NCBI RefSeq assembly: GCF_031877795.1
Contig: NC_133958.1
Location: 1,488,001-1,552,000 of the forward strand
DNA length: 64,000 nt
Source of the DNA: Strix aluco
Taxonomy: Eukaryota; Chordata; Aves; Strigiformes; Strigidae
Reading direction: 5' to 3'
The notes under the pieces: generated by a model
Told to the model about the DNA's origin: nothing
Seen by the model: only the letters and a program-made list of their open reading frames with translations
Databases searched by the model: none
Part shown: piece after piece, positions 24,101-36,190 of the stretch
Layout: every line of letters starts with the position of its first letter
Position numbering within the stretch: the first letter of the stretch is position 1
Translations under genes and position numbers: made by a program

Positions 24101-24651
24101 ACTCGTGTCCTGCGCGTGTTGAGGCCGGGGAGCCCCTCGGTAGCCGACAGCGGTTGCGTTTAGACGACTCGGGTGGCGAAAGCGATGTTTTACGTGCGGC
24201 TGGGAAGCTCAGGGCCCCTTCTCTCTCCTCTGCAGAAGCTTGAAGACTACGACAGGAAAGCCGTACACCAAATAGACCAGCTGCAGCGGGAGCAGCGGCA
24301 CCTGAAAAGGCAGCTGGAGAAGCTGGGGATAGAGAGGATAAGGATGGACAGTATCGGATCCACTGTTTCTTCGGAGCGTTCCGACTCGGATAGAGGTGAG
24401 ACCCCGCGCTCGGGGCGGAGCGGGGCCGGCTGGCGAGAGGTCTGGCCGGCCGCGCTGTAACACAAACCATTCCTCTTGCAGAAGAGATCGACGTGGACGT
24501 GGAGAGCACGGACGACCTTCCCGCGGACCTCGACTGGAGCAGCAGCAGCCCGAGCGACTCGGACGAAAGAGGGAGCCTGCAGAGCGTCTGTAGCGACGAG
24601 GGCTACTCCAGCTCCGGCGTGAAGAGGTTGAAGTTGCCTCTCGGTCTATAA
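15116..24651 (+). CDS. MXD1: MAX dimerization protein 1 (MAD1), 6 exons, 214 aa
   Basis: Nuclear bHLH-leucine-zipper repressor that pairs with MAX on E-boxes, recruits SIN3-HDAC and opposes MYC during differentiation. Exons: 15116-15188, 15277-15373, 20090-20119, 22619-22733, 24236-24395, 24482-24651. Phases are consistent. Residues about 6-22 are the SIN3-interaction helix ([17 protein letters not shown]). The basic region begins [20 protein letters not shown], followed by helix 2 with [20 protein letters not shown] and a zipper in [18 protein letters not shown]. The acidic/serine tail holds [20 protein letters not shown]. The bird protein is slightly shorter than human (221 aa). Intron 2 is long (4.7 kb) and carries a minisatellite and a CR1. 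Confidence 0.97.
15535..15985 (+). repeat. Minisatellite in MXD1 intron 2, about 73-bp units
   Basis: Six to seven units read CCGGTAAGGTCCTG, CTGTCACAGGGCACCTG, then GGGGACCCTCCTGTCACCGGGTG. Most units carry a GTAAGG (5' splice-site-like) string about 20 bp before a CACAGG (3' splice-site-like) string. Confidence 0.85.
15986..19030 (+). other. MXD1 intron 2, unique sequence
   Basis: Single-copy intron DNA with no coding exon recognised. Short A or T homopolymers and GT-rich stretches only. A pyrimidine tract plus CAG at about 18375 and a GTAGG string at about 18430 resemble exon borders, but nothing between them matches MXD1. Confidence 0.5.
19031..19538 (-). mobile_element. CR1 LINE, 5'-truncated 3' portion
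   Basis: Read on the minus strand this is the 3' end of a chicken-repeat-1 LINE. It includes the part encoding the end of the reverse-transcriptase frame ([13 protein letters not shown] is a typical remnant) and the 3' UTR ending in GATTCTGGGATTCT. It lies in MXD1 intron 2 and is very similar to the copy at 31738-32415. Confidence 0.9.
22826..23503 (+). mobile_element. CR1 LINE 3' portion in MXD1 intron 4
   Basis: Begins near GGTCAGAGAGGGACCTGGGG, runs through CAGCAGTGTGCCCAGGTGGC, and ends with CTTTTCCAACCCAGATGATT followed by CTGTGGTTC. This is the standard order of the last 0.7 kb of avian CR1. Its last about 300 bp are nearly identical, in inverse orientation, to 31424-31738; its first about 200 bp are nearly identical to 30831-31020. 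Confidence 0.92.
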
Positions 24652-27600
24652 GAAGCAACTCCCGTCGCTGTTTCACCCGTCGCTCTTTCCCTTTTGGATC
24701 TCGTTAGGTAGCACACCGGATCGTCCCGCCACTCTCTTTGCACGTCAAAAAAAAAATCTTCACCTACCGCCGACCGAAATGAAGCTGAGCTTTGCCGAAG
24801 CCCCAAAACACCCCGTTAGGTCTGCGGGTGACGAGCTGCTCCCCGCAGCGCACCTCCGCTCGCAGCCGCCGGCTTCTCTGCCCACCTGGAAACTCCTCCT
24901 TGCCAGACCCTACATTCCAGCCACGTTTGGAAGCGCCTGAGAATATCGCAGCGGTGACAGCAACCTCAAAAAAAAAAAAAAATAAATCCCTGGGTTTTTT
25001 GCCTTGCTGGCACTGCCCGGTGTTCCGGATCTGCTCCGCATTTGGGTGACGTCACGTACCCGATAATTGGCGGCAGGGCCCAAATGTTGAGTTTTTGGGT
25101 GAGGGTCCGAAGGCGGAGCCGGACTTTTGTGTAGTTTAAATCCAGGAGAGAGCGGAGACAAGTCGGCAACGGGCACACGGAGCGTTTTGGCGTCTTGGGT
25201 GGGCGCAGAGGTTGCAGCACCAGCCGCCGGAGCGCTCCTCTCCTCCGACTCTAAATATTCAGGGTAGCAGCGCAGCCATAAACGCCCAGCCCGGCCCTGC
25301 CCTCTCCCCACAGCCTTACTCGCACAGGGAACGCCACTCGGGGGGGCTGCGGGGCTCCACAGTCATCGCCCCCCCCTCTCGCAGAGCCTCGGGTCAGACG
25401 CCTTCAGTCTGGGAAATTTTCTGTCCTACCTAAAAGCGAACGGTCCCCGTCCCGTGCGACTCCCACCTCCCGCCTCGCGGCCGAGAGCCCTCCTGGAATT
25501 TCCTTTTCATGCTTCTTGTCTCGGGGACAATTTTTTTTCTACCTCGGAGAGATGAACAAAGATTATCTCCATCCTTTTAGCACAAAAAAACAAAGATGTT
25601 GCCTCATCTGTTTTCCAGAAGCGATGCCTGGCCCCGTTCGAATCCGTCGCGCGACAGTTTAGCAATAACCCGCCGGGGAGGGGGAGCGGCGCAGCCTCCG
25701 GCCGTCAGCGCCTGAGGGGACCCCACCGAGACCCCGCCGGGCTTCAGCGGCACCTCCGAAGCACTTCTTGGGCCAGCGGGGATCGTGTTGGGCGCTTGGG
25801 GGCGGCGGGGGGGCTCGTGGAGGATTTTGGTCGCCACCTGTGGGAGACAAACCCAAACATGCCAAGAAAGGGCCAGAGCCCTTCCCACCGCCCCGACGGC
25901 GGGGGGGTCCCGACCTGAGAGCACACGGAGATGTACAGAAAACACGTGAGCTATAAATAGTATTTATTCATTTTTCTATGAAACCGATGTACTGGAGATA
26001 ACGTTCTTACAACTTTCTGCTTTTATAGATATTCTGGAAACTTTGATACACAGAGGTCTGCTAACGGAGATGTTTCTTCTCCCCGTGAGCCGGGCAAAGG
26101 TCTTTTCTGCCCCCTCAAACCTCTCACTCAATCCCCATCGCTCAATCCCCCACCCCAACCCTCTCACCCCGGCACCCGGCGAGGCCCCAGCACCCACCGA
26201 GGAGCCACTTTGCTCCCCAAGGGCTTTTCTTAGCGCCGGGCGACAAAACCGGGCGTCCCCGCGCGCCCGCGGGCTGTGCAAATCCCTCCCAGACAGGCGC
26301 TCGCCGAGACTTCGCCACCGCAGAGCGCGAGCGAATGAACAATTCAGTGTCTTTTTTTTCTTCTGGGTTTATTTATTTTTTTTTTTAACATCCTAAATCT
26401 ATTTTTTGGATCGTTTGAAATCTTTTGAGAAGCACGAGGATGGGAGACGGGGCCAGCGAATTACTGAAATCTCCGAAGTCTCAGCTCTTTTTGCACGTGC
26501 TGGGTTTTAAAAGAGAGAAAAGCAAAACCACGAGGGATTTTTTTTTTTTTTTTTTTGGTAAAGCAGCCAGAATTTTTCAACATCCAGCAGATTTGCACTG
26601 ACCCACAGCTCGGAAGCCTTTAGCATCGGTACGCCCCGGCAGCCAGCCTTCGGCGCGCGAGCTCAAAACCCCTACGCTTTAAAAAAGAAGGGAAAAAAAA
26701 AAAAAAGGCAAAAAAGATGAAAAGCACAGAGAAAAAAAAAGTGGAATATCAGCACTTTGAGGCTGGCGGCTCTGGTAGGTGTTTGCCAAGAGCCCTCCCT
26801 CGCCTTCTTCCAGGAACCGCCTCGGGAATCCCACCGGAGCCTCGGCTCTTGCTGCCTTTGAGCGGGGAAGGGTGACGTGGGGCGTCGGGAAAAGCCTCAT
26901 CGGGAGCTTAAAGAGTTGATTTTTGGTTGTTATTTAGCTAGACCAAGTCTTAAGGGTTCGATTCGGCGTAAATTATTTTATTCAGTGTCGTGCCTTTTTG
27001 AGTTACTTCTGTTGGTGAAACGCCACGTGGGGGTTGCTTTTTTTTTTTCCCCACCCCCCCCCACCTCTCTTTTTGTTTCTGTCCCAAATTAATAATTCTT
27101 GGACTTTGCACTGTTGGGATGTCTCCAGCCTGAGGGGGGCAAAGAGAAACGGGAACCCTCCAAAATGATGCACTAACCTGGACCGAGGCTGGAAACGCGG
27201 CGGTTGACTCCTGGCCGGCGGCCGGGACCGTCTGCGGCCGCTTTCGGGCTCTCCAGGTCCCCCCTTAAACGTCGCCCGGCGGCTGTGCCAGCCTGTTCCT
27301 GGAATTCACTGATCCACCAGCATTCCTAAGAAATAAGCTGCAGGAAGGACATTTTTGTAGATTGTGATTAAAAAAAAAAAAAAAAACCAAAAAAAAAGGG
27401 GGGGGGGGAGGCGGGAGGAGCCGCTCACGCCCCCCGCGTTTACGACGGAGCGTCGCCCAGACGGGTGTGAATCAAAACGACGCTTTTTGGGGTCTTTTTT
27501 CTTTTTTCCGCTGTCTTGGGGGGGGGGGGGAGAGACAGGGCCTGTGGGCAGGCGGAGAACGGGGCGCTGCCGGGAACGGGGCTTTATCCAACCCCCCCCC

Positions 27601-28125
27601 CCCAGGCGCTTTGCTCCCCGACTCGCCCCCCCCCACGTCGCGATGGGTTCACGGCCTCGCTCTGCCCAAAAGCCACGAGGTTTGGTTCATCCTTTTAATT
27701 TCTCCGGCGTAGCAGCACGTGAGCATCCGAAACACCCGAGCCAGAACCCTCTGGGCGTTTTCTGGGGGGTTTTTTTGACACGTTTTACTTGCTTTTTTCC
27801 TTTTTTTTTTTTTTTTTTTTTCCCTCTCGTTTCTTCTTTTTGCTTCCCGAGAGCGAACCCGCTCCGGCGTCGGCTTTATTTTGGGCAGTCGAGAGCCGGG
27901 GAGCAGCAGATGGGAAAATATAAATTGTGTTTCCAGCCGTTCAGTTCCTGCTGTAAATACCACGTCATCATTCTGAATCCTGTGTCAAGACCATCTAATG
28001 GTGCTTTTTATGACCGTTAGCACACGCGTTTTTAGGAAGTACATGTTTTAGAAGATCTTTGCTGTGTATATGGATACTTCTGTATTGTTCAACTGTTAGA
28101 AAATAAATTATTTCATTATGAAAGA
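24652..28125 (+). other. MXD1: MXD1 3' UTR with poly(A) signal
   Basis: About 3.5 kb of non-coding DNA follows the stop, rich in A and T homopolymers (for example 24968-24981, 26538-26556, 27369-27385, 27799-27821). It ends with AATAAA at 28102-28107, the likely distal poly(A) signal. Mammalian MXD1 also has a 3' UTR of several kb. Confidence 0.6.
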
Positions 28126-30284
28126 GAAGCGTGTGCCGGCCGCTGCCTCGGGGAGCGAGCGGGAGGCTCCCGGGGACGTCACCTGGAGGGGAGGTGGCGG
28201 CGGGGGGGACCCCCGGGAAGGCAGAGCCCAGCGGCGCAGGCACCTCATTGGTGTCGATTTTATTTAATAAAATTAAGTTTTATTTATCCGTCCCACCCGT
28301 CCCCATCCCACTGCCTGAGCCCTGATTTCAGCACCCGCCGGGGCAGAGCTGCGCTGCCGGGAAGGGTCCGACGTGTGTGTCCCCCCCCCAACCTGCGGTG
28401 GGGTTTTGCCCCACGGCTGAGGGTCTCTGGGCAGATCCTGCTCTGGGTTTGGGTGCTGGATTTTTTTGCAGGTGCTTAAAGAAGATGGAGCCCCCATGGT
28501 GAGATTGTGCTGGGGGTGTTGGGGGTTTTTTTTTGCCTTTTTTTTTCCTCTGGGTGGGGGCTAGAGGGGGTCGCAGGGAGTAGCTCAGAGGTTTGAGATG
28601 TTTTTGGGGGGGTGGGAGGGCGGGCATCAACATCCAAGCTGTGGCTGGGGGGGGCCCAGGGGGTGGGATGTGCCCTGGGGGTGGAGCCTCCTCTGAGAGG
28701 GGACCTTCCTGGGGGTGCAGGGGGGTCTGGGGGGGCCCTTGTGCCTGGGGCTCCCAAGTGTGGGTAGGAACAAGGCGGGGGGGGGTCGGGTCCTTGTTAG
28801 TGGGGAGCCCCTTAGCACTGAGGAGAACTCCCTGCTGCTGGGGACTGGCCTCCTGGGCGGGGGGGCCCTTCTTGCTGGGACCCCCCCAGTCCTAGGCAGG
28901 AGCAAGGCAAGGCTTAGAAGAACTGTTGAGAGGGGGGGGGTCGGGGTACAGCCCTGGGCCCCCCCGTGCTCTGCAGCTCACGCAGGGGTCTCACTCCAGG
29001 CCTCTGGCAGGGGGAGAGTCTTCAGCAGGGAGGTGGGGGGGGGGGGTGTCAGCTCTTCTGGTCCCCCCCACCCAAGCCCAGTCTGGTCCCCAAAGCTCCT
29101 TGTGAAACTTGGGGTGCCTTGGGGTGTTTTTTCTTCCTTTTCTTCTCCCCGTTTCTCTTGGTGGCCGCAGCTCTCCCGCATCTGCCCTGGCTGAGGACCT
29201 GGCTTTGTCCTTGCCTGTGGGCTCCTCTCCGGGGCTTTGTTAATCCAGAGCTGCCAATAAAGTGAGTCCTAACTGGCACTGGGCTCGGGAGGGGCTTTGT
29301 CTCTGCTCACCCTGATGTTCAGCTGAGTGTTCTTAAGCCTGGTTTTACACTCCACACTAGCATAGGAGAGCATAAAGCAGCGAGGATCCAGCAGCCTTTG
29401 GCTCAGCGCTTGCTCAGGGAACGAAGGCTCAGCTCTGAGTCTTGCTGGGCCGGGTTTATTCCCGCAGCCTCGACCTGTGCTGCTCTCACGCTCAGCGAAA
29501 CGCTGAGTGAGCCGGTGCCCAGGGTCAGACAATGGGTCAGACACTAGGCTGGGCTTAAGCTGGGGCTGGTGGCAATTGCCCTGGGTAGCAGAGGCTGCGT
29601 GTCCGGCTTAACTGGTGTCCTTTGCCCTGGCACAGCTGCCTTCAGCGAGGGGAAAAACTGCTGCAAACCAGAGGGCAGGTGGGAATCTTTTCCTTGCTGC
29701 TGTTGCTGAGTTTCCCCCCCCCACCCCCCCCCCCCCAAACAGCCTGTCTTAACCCGTGTGCCAAGGGCTGGCCCGTGTCAGGGAGAGCCTCAGGGATGGG
29801 CAACAGCAGCGGCTCTGCCTTGCCTGGGCGGGCAGAAATGTGAGGGCAGGGGAGAGGCAGCGCTGGGGGAAAGGCACTGCTGGGGGGCTGTGTTGTTTAA
29901 GCACACCCCCCCCCCCCCGCGCTCAAGTTTTGATTCTCTCCACACCTGGAGCCTCCAGCAGCTGGCTGGAGAAGCACTGCCAGCATTTTATCACCTTCAC
30001 AGTAAAATATTTTCTTGTAATTCAGAGTCTGGTGCGTCACCCCATGTCCTCTGCCCCTCGTCCCCTCTCGGGGGGGGGGGTGGAGAGCAGAGCAAAACAG
30101 CACCAGCTTTCCACACCACGCCCCCCCCCCCCCCCCCATGCTGTCAGTCCCTCCATCCCCCTGTGCTGTCCCCATCTGCCACATCCCGGGGGGTGCAGGG
30201 GAGGGGAGGGGGGGGCTGAGCCCCTCGAGGCTTTCGGTCACTGCTGCGATGCTGCTGAAGGGGCTGGGCGGGGGCACCGTCGCT
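28126..30284. other. Spacer between MXD1 and CR1 cluster; possible unrecognised transcript
   Basis: No protein family is recognised. A poly-T tract with CAG acceptor at about 28468-28471, a short open stretch VLKEDGAPM and a GTGAGA donor at 28499 look exon-like. An acceptor at 29168-29170 followed by LSRICPG-stop and AATAAA at 29256-29261 looks like a terminal exon. Between them are only G/C-rich low-complexity stretches. These could be a real but unrecognised gene on the + strand or chance. Confidence 0.25.
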
Positions 30285-30352
30285 CTCTGAAGAACCACAG
30301 ACTTGTTTAGGTTGGGAAAGACCCTTCGGCCCATCGAGTCCAACAGACCCAG
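30285..30352 (-). mobile_element. CR1 LINE 3' tail fragment
   Basis: On the + strand it reads GAACCACAGACTTGTTTAGG, then TTGGGAAAGACCC and ATCGAGTCCAAC, which is the reverse complement of the extreme CR1 3' end. Only about 70 bp remain. Confidence 0.75.
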
Positions 30353-30830
30353 CTCTCAGCCCTCAGCCAGGGCCCTCGCACGCCGCCTGCGCTCAGTGTC
30401 ACCGCGCAGGGACAGCTGCCGGCGAGCAGGACGCGGGCGTTTGTCTTATGTGACACATGTACATTGCTCCTACGTTGCCTGGGAAGAGCTGCTCCCCTTC
30501 GGGCATTTTTTGTGTGTTTTTTTCCCTCAGGAAAGCCCAGCTGCCCCACAGCCCCCTCAGCAGCCAAGAGACACGTGAAATCCAGCCCCATCGAGGACTT
30601 TTACAGCCCCAAATTACCACCCCTGTCTGCAGGATGGACCAGAGACGTGCCTGAGACAGCAGAGTGGTGCAGGGGACAGTAGCCCCCGTGCCCAGTATTA
30701 TAGCCACAAGCCATCACCTGTCGCTGTCGGTGCACTGGGAGCACCTCAGCCCCACACACCACCCATCTTGGGGGTGCAGGGGGGATGAGGAGGATGGCAG
30801 AGTGCTCTGGCTGGGCATGGGAGGAAAAGT

Positions 30831-31020
30831 CCCCAGGTGGCCAAGAAGACCAGTGGCATCCTGGCTTGTACCAGCACCAGCATGGCCAGCAGGGACAGGG
30901 AAGGGATCTGACCCCTGTGCTCGGCACTGGTGAGGCCGCCCCTCGATGAGTGGGTTCAGTTTTGGGCCCCTCACTCCAAAAAGGCCCTTGAATGACTCGA
31001 GCGTGTCCAGAGAAGGGCAC
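30831..31020 (+). mobile_element. CR1 LINE internal fragment
   Basis: About 190 bp nearly identical to the first third of the CR1 at 22826-23503 (GGCATCCTGGCTTG through CGAGCGTGTCCAGAGAAGGG). It stops abruptly without the CR1 3' end. Confidence 0.85.
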
Positions 31021-31423
31021 TGGCACCGGCCGGTGTCAGGGGAGTGCGCAGGAAGGGGATGGGAGTTTGGGCCCCCACCTCGGAAGACCCTCGGGTTCCC
31101 CTCCCCACCTCTATCATTAAGCTCCTGGCAGCATTAAATAACCGCCAGCCCCAAGGGAGGGGAGCGCTTTGCCTGCCCTGGAGCGAATGTTTTGCCCTGG
31201 GAAGTTCCCATCGGCTTTGGTTCGTTCCCTGAACACGGGCTTAAAGCTCGTCAATAGCCCGGTGCTGGTGTTGATCCCAGGGAAGGGAGAAAATCCCTCA
31301 GAGGTTATTGATGCTCCAATTCAAACTGCCCGGGGCTGCGCGGAGGAGGTGAGGTGAGATAAAGTCAGGTGAGACGCCTCATGTGCTGTGAGGTCCAGTA
31401 ATGCTGGTAATGCACTCTTCACA

Positions 31424-31738
31424 GATCCCAGATCCATCGGGGTTGGAAAAGCCCTTGAAGCTCCTCCAGCCCCACCATGAACCTCACCCTGACCGTTCCC
31501 AACTCCACCAGATCCCTCAGCGCTGGCTCAACCCGACTCTTCAACCCCTCCAGGGATGGGGACTCCCCCCCTGCCCTGGGCAGCCCATTCCAACGCCCAA
31601 CAGCCCCTTCTGCAAAGAAATCCTTCCTAAGAGCCAGTCTGACCCTGCCCTGGCGCAGCTTGAGGCCATTCCCTCTTGGCCTGCCGCTGGGTCCTTGGCT
31701 CAAGAGACTCCTCCCCCCTCTCTGCACCCTCCTTTCAA
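31424..31738 (-). mobile_element. CR1 LINE 3' part, inverted
   Basis: About 310 bp of CR1 3' end in minus orientation, nearly identical to the last part of 22826-23503. It directly abuts another CR1 in + orientation at 31738. Confidence 0.88.
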
Positions 31739-32415
31739 AGGATCTGGGGGTTCTCATTGACAAGCAGCTGACCATGAGCCAGCAGTGTGCCCAGGTGGCC
31801 AAGAAAGCCAACGGCCTCCTGGCTTGTATCAGCACTAGTGTGACCAGCAGAAGCAGGGAGGTGACAGTCCCCCTGTGCTCTGCACTGGTGAGGCCACACC
31901 TGGAGGGTTGTGTCCAGTTTTGGGCACCTCAATGCGAGAGAGATCTCGAGGGGCTGGAGCGAGGGCAGAGGAGGGCAACGAGGTGGGGAAGGGCCTGGAG
32001 AATAAATCCTGTGAGGAGCGACTGAAGGAGCTGGGACTGTTCAGTGTGAGGAGGAGAAGGGGAGGGGAGACCTCATCACTCTCTGCAGCTCCCTGAAAGG
32101 ACGTTGTGGAGAGGTTGGTGCTGGTCTCTGCTCCCAGGGAATTAGTGACAGAACGAGAGGGAACGGCTTTAAACTGCAACAGGGGAGGGTCAGACTGGAC
32201 ATGAGGAACAAATGTTTCCCCGACAGAGTGGTCAGAGAGTGGAATAGGCTGCCCAGGGAGGGGGTGGAGTCCCCACCCCTGGGGGTGTTTAAGGGCCGTT
32301 TGGATGAGCTGTGGGGGGATGTGGGGTAGGGGAGAACTTTGTAGAGTCGGGCTGAGGGTTGGACTCGATGATCCCGAGGGGCTTTTCCAGCCTGAAGGAT
32401 TCTGGGATTCTGAGA
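31738..32415 (+). mobile_element. CR1 LINE 3' portion
   Basis: Starts GATCTGGGGGTTCTCATTGA, continues through the CR1 3' region and ends with GGATTCTGGGATTCTGAG. Nearly identical over about 500 bp to the copy at 19031-19538, so the two belong to the same subfamily. Confidence 0.9.
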
Positions 32416-32635
32416 ATCGGGGAGCGAGCGGCTTCGCTGTGCTCCGTTTCCCTCCGGGCACAAACCACGACAGCGGGACACAGGGGCACGGTGGGGACAA
32501 GGACACGTGGGACACACAGGGACGGGGACATTCAGGCCACAGGGGCGTTATGAAAGCAGCACCCCACAGCGCAGGGACGCCCCAAAAACCCCTCCAAGAC
32601 CCACAGGCAGGGCGAGGTGGGCACAAACCCCCCAC

Positions 32636-32641
32636 TTTATT
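32636..32641 (-). terminator. MRPS24: MRPS24 poly(A) signal
   Basis: TTTATT on the + strand is AATAAA on the minus strand, 36 bp downstream of the MRPS24 stop codon. The 3' UTR is therefore very short. Confidence 0.8.
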
Positions 32642-32676
32642 CCCCTGGCACTAGCCCAGGGCGGCCCCGCCGCGCA

Positions 32677-35505
32677 CTAGAGGTACTTGTAGACGACCCT
32701 GGTGGGCACCGTCTGCAGCTCCAGGCGCACGGGACACTTGTAGAAGTGGCTGAGGAGGGTCTCGGTGTAGCCCACCAGGAAGTGGAGCTTGGCGGGGGCC
32801 AGGCCCCGCACCAGCACGGCGCAGATCACCAGCAGGTTGGCGCGACGCTTCAGCACGGCCTCGTCCGCCAGGATGCCGGGGAAGGTGCCTCTGAGGAAGC
32901 GGCGCAGGAAAGCGTCTTCCACCGCCCGCTCCGCCGCGCCCGGCTCCCCGAACAGGTTCCCTGCGGGCACCAAGGAGGGGTGGCACCGGCCCCACGGCCA
33001 GCGGGGACCCACCACGCCCCTCCCTGGCCCCGTGTGCCCCACGTGGCCCCATCCCCGCGATGCCCCGCGGCCCGTCCCCACCGTGTCCTCGTGCCTCACG
33101 TGGCCTCATCCCTGTGTGCCCCATCCCCGTGACGTCCCCATGCCCCACATGTCCCTGTCCCCACGGTGCCCACGTGCCCCATGTGTCGCCATCCCCATGA
33201 TGCCCCGTGGCCCGTCCCCACACTGTCCTCGTGTCCCCATCCCTGTGTGCCCCATCCCCACAATGTCCCCATGCCCCACATGTCCCTGTCCCCACAGTGC
33301 CCACGTGCCCCACGTGTCCCCATCCCCATGATGCCCCGTGGCCCGTCCCCACACTGTCCTCGTGCCCCACGTGTCCCCGTCCCTGTGTGCCCCATCCCCA
33401 CACTGCCCCTGTGCCCCACATGTCCCTGTCCCCATGCTGCCCCTGTGCCCCACATGCTCCCACCCACACCATGCCCACATGCCCCACGTGTCCCCATCCC
33501 CGTGACACCCCGTGGCCCATCCCCACACTGTCCTCGTGCCCCACATGTCCCCGTCCCTGTGTGCCCCATCCCCACGATGTCCCCATGCCCCACATGTCCC
33601 TGTCCCCACGGTGCCCGCATGCCCCACCTGTCCCCATCCCCATGACACCCCGTGGCCCGTCCCCACACTGTCCTTGTGCCCCACACGTCCCCATCCCTGT
33701 GTGCCCCATCCCCACACTGCCCCTGTGCCCCACATGTCCCTGTCCCCACGCTGCCCCTGTGCCCCACATGCTCCCACCCACACCATGCCCACATGCCCCA
33801 CACGTCCCCATCCCCGTGACACCCCGTGGCCCGTCCCCACACTGTCCTCGTGCCCCACATGTCCCCCTCCCTGCGCGCCCCACCCCTGCCGTGCCCACGT
33901 GCCCCACACATCCCTGCCTCCACTAAACCCGGGTGCCCCACACGTCTCTGCCCCCCCCAACCCCCCCCAGCCCCTCCCCGTGATGCCCCCACGCCCCGTA
34001 CGTCCCCATCCCCACATCCCCCGTCCCCACGGGTGCCCCCCACCCCCCCCATCCCCGCCACCCCATCCGGGCGCCCCCCCCGGCCCCAGGGGGGGTGTGG
34101 GGTGACCCACCGGTGTGCAGGGACAGCCAGCCCTTGCGGTGGGCGATGTAGTGGGGGGGATGCGCCTTCTCGTAGGACACCGGCTTGTCCCCTTTGCCCA
34201 CGCGCACTCGCGCCGCCCGCGCCTGTGGGGACGGTGGCGTCAGGGCTGGGGGGGACCCCGCGGGGGAAGGGGGGCAGAGGGGCACCCCCAGGGCTTACCT
34301 TGAGGCAGGTGGGGGTGGTGTGGAGGTGCCGGGTGGCCTCGGGGACAGGGCGGAGGCAGGGCACCGCCTGGGGAGGGGACAGGGGTGAGGGGCTGCGGGT
34401 ACCCCACGGCAGCTGGGGGGGGCTGGCCCTGCCCGGTCCCCTGTGCCCCCACCCTGTGTCCCCAGGACACCCCATGCCTGGACACCCCCCCCGTGGTGTC
34501 CCTGTAGCCTCCTGCAACCGGTGACCCCCCATCCCTGGTGTCCCCCACACCCTCTGTCCCCCATCCCTGGTGTCCCCTATACCCGATGTCCCAGTGTCCC
34601 CCACACCCAGTGTCCCCAATGTCCCCAGTGTCCCCCATACCAGGCATCCCCTATATGCCCCTGGTGCCCCCCATACCCAGTGTCCCCACACCCAGTGTCC
34701 CCAGCGTCCCCACACCCAGTGTCCCCAGTGTCCCCCACACCCAGTGTCCCCAGTGACCCCCACAACCAGTGTCCCCAGTGTCCCCCACACCCAGTGTCCC
34801 CAGTGACCCCCACACCCAGTGTCCCCAGTGACCCCCATACCCAGTGTCCCCCACACCCAGTTCCCCAGTGACCCCCATATCCAGTGTCCCCAGTGTCCCC
34901 CACACCCAGTATCCCCCACACCCAGTGTCCCCAGTGTCCCCCACACCCAGTGTCCCCCACACCCAATGTCCCCAGTGACCCCCATACCCAGTGTCCCCCA
35001 CAACCAGTGTCCCCAGTGTCCCCACACCCAGTGTCCCCAGTGTCCCCCACACCCAGTGTCCCCCACGCCCAGTGTCCCCAGTGACCCCCATACCCAGTGT
35101 CCCCCACAACCAGTGTCCCCAGTGTCCCCACACCCAGTGTCCCCAGTGTCCCCCACACCCAGTGTCCCCCACACCCAGTGTCCCCAGTGACCCCCATACC
35201 CAGTGTCCCCCACAACCAGTGTCCCCAGTGTCCCCACACCCAGTGTCCCCAGTGACCCCCACACCCAGTGTCCCCACACCCAGTGTCCCCAGTGTCCCCA
35301 CACCCAGTGTCCCCAGTGTCCCCCACCCAGTGTCCCGTCCCCCCGCCGTGTCCCCAGAGCCCCCCACGCCCACCCCCCCCTCAGCCCACCCCCCCCGATG
35401 CCTGGAGCCCCTGGTGCCCCCCACACCCGCTGTCCCCCCCCCCGTGTCCCCCCGTCCCGTCCCGTCCCTCACCCGCAGCACCCGGGCAGCCGCGGGCGCC
35501 GCCAT
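32677..35505 (-). CDS. MRPS24: Mitochondrial small-subunit ribosomal protein uS3m (S24), 4 exons, 165 aa
   Basis: Nuclear gene for a protein of the mitochondrial 28S ribosomal subunit. Exons on the minus strand: 35505-35473, 34367-34299, 34222-34111, 32960-32677. Phases are consistent, and 165 aa compares with human 167. The N-terminal 35 or so residues are alanine/arginine/leucine-rich with few acids, as expected of a mitochondrial presequence ([11 protein letters not shown]). The mature part has [20 protein letters not shown], then [15 protein letters not shown], and ends [11 protein letters not shown] and [10 protein letters not shown], matching the family to its last residue. Introns 1 and 3 are largely minisatellite. 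In human the gene is on chromosome 7, so its position here is a lineage difference. Confidence 0.96.
33010..33925 (-). repeat. Minisatellite in MRPS24 intron 3
   Basis: About 24-bp units of the type TGCCCCACATGTCCC plus TGTCCCCA on the + strand. The marker CCCGTGGCCCGTCCCCAC recurs at intervals of about 130 and 180 bp, so there is a higher-order structure. C-rich on +, hence G-rich on the MRPS24 coding strand. Confidence 0.9.
34505..35335 (-). repeat. Minisatellite in MRPS24 intron 1
   Basis: About 35 units of 22-24 bp built on CCCACACCCAGTGTCCCC. It fills most of the 1.1-kb intron 1. Open reading frames of several hundred codons cross it because the unit lacks stops. Confidence 0.92.
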
Positions 35506-35510
35506 CTTGG
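35497..35510 (-). promoter_or_regulatory. MRPS24: YY1-type site over the MRPS24 start codon
   Basis: The minus strand reads CCAAGATGGCGGC, matching the YY1 consensus AAGATGGCGGC, with the translation start inside it. Start-codon YY1 sites are common in genes for ribosomal and mitochondrial proteins and often mark the TSS. The true 5' end probably lies within a few tens of bases. Confidence 0.6.
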
Positions 35511-35555
35511 CACGGGCGGGGGGGGGCAGCGCCCCCTGGCGGCGGGAGGCCGCGG

Positions 35556-36190
<635 letters not shown>

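Noticed and set aside
33096-35426. Long reading frame on the minus strand as a novel repetitive protein gene
   Set aside because: It is built from intronic minisatellite units of MRPS24, crosses true splice sites and has no coding-type conservation visible; treated as a repeat artefact.
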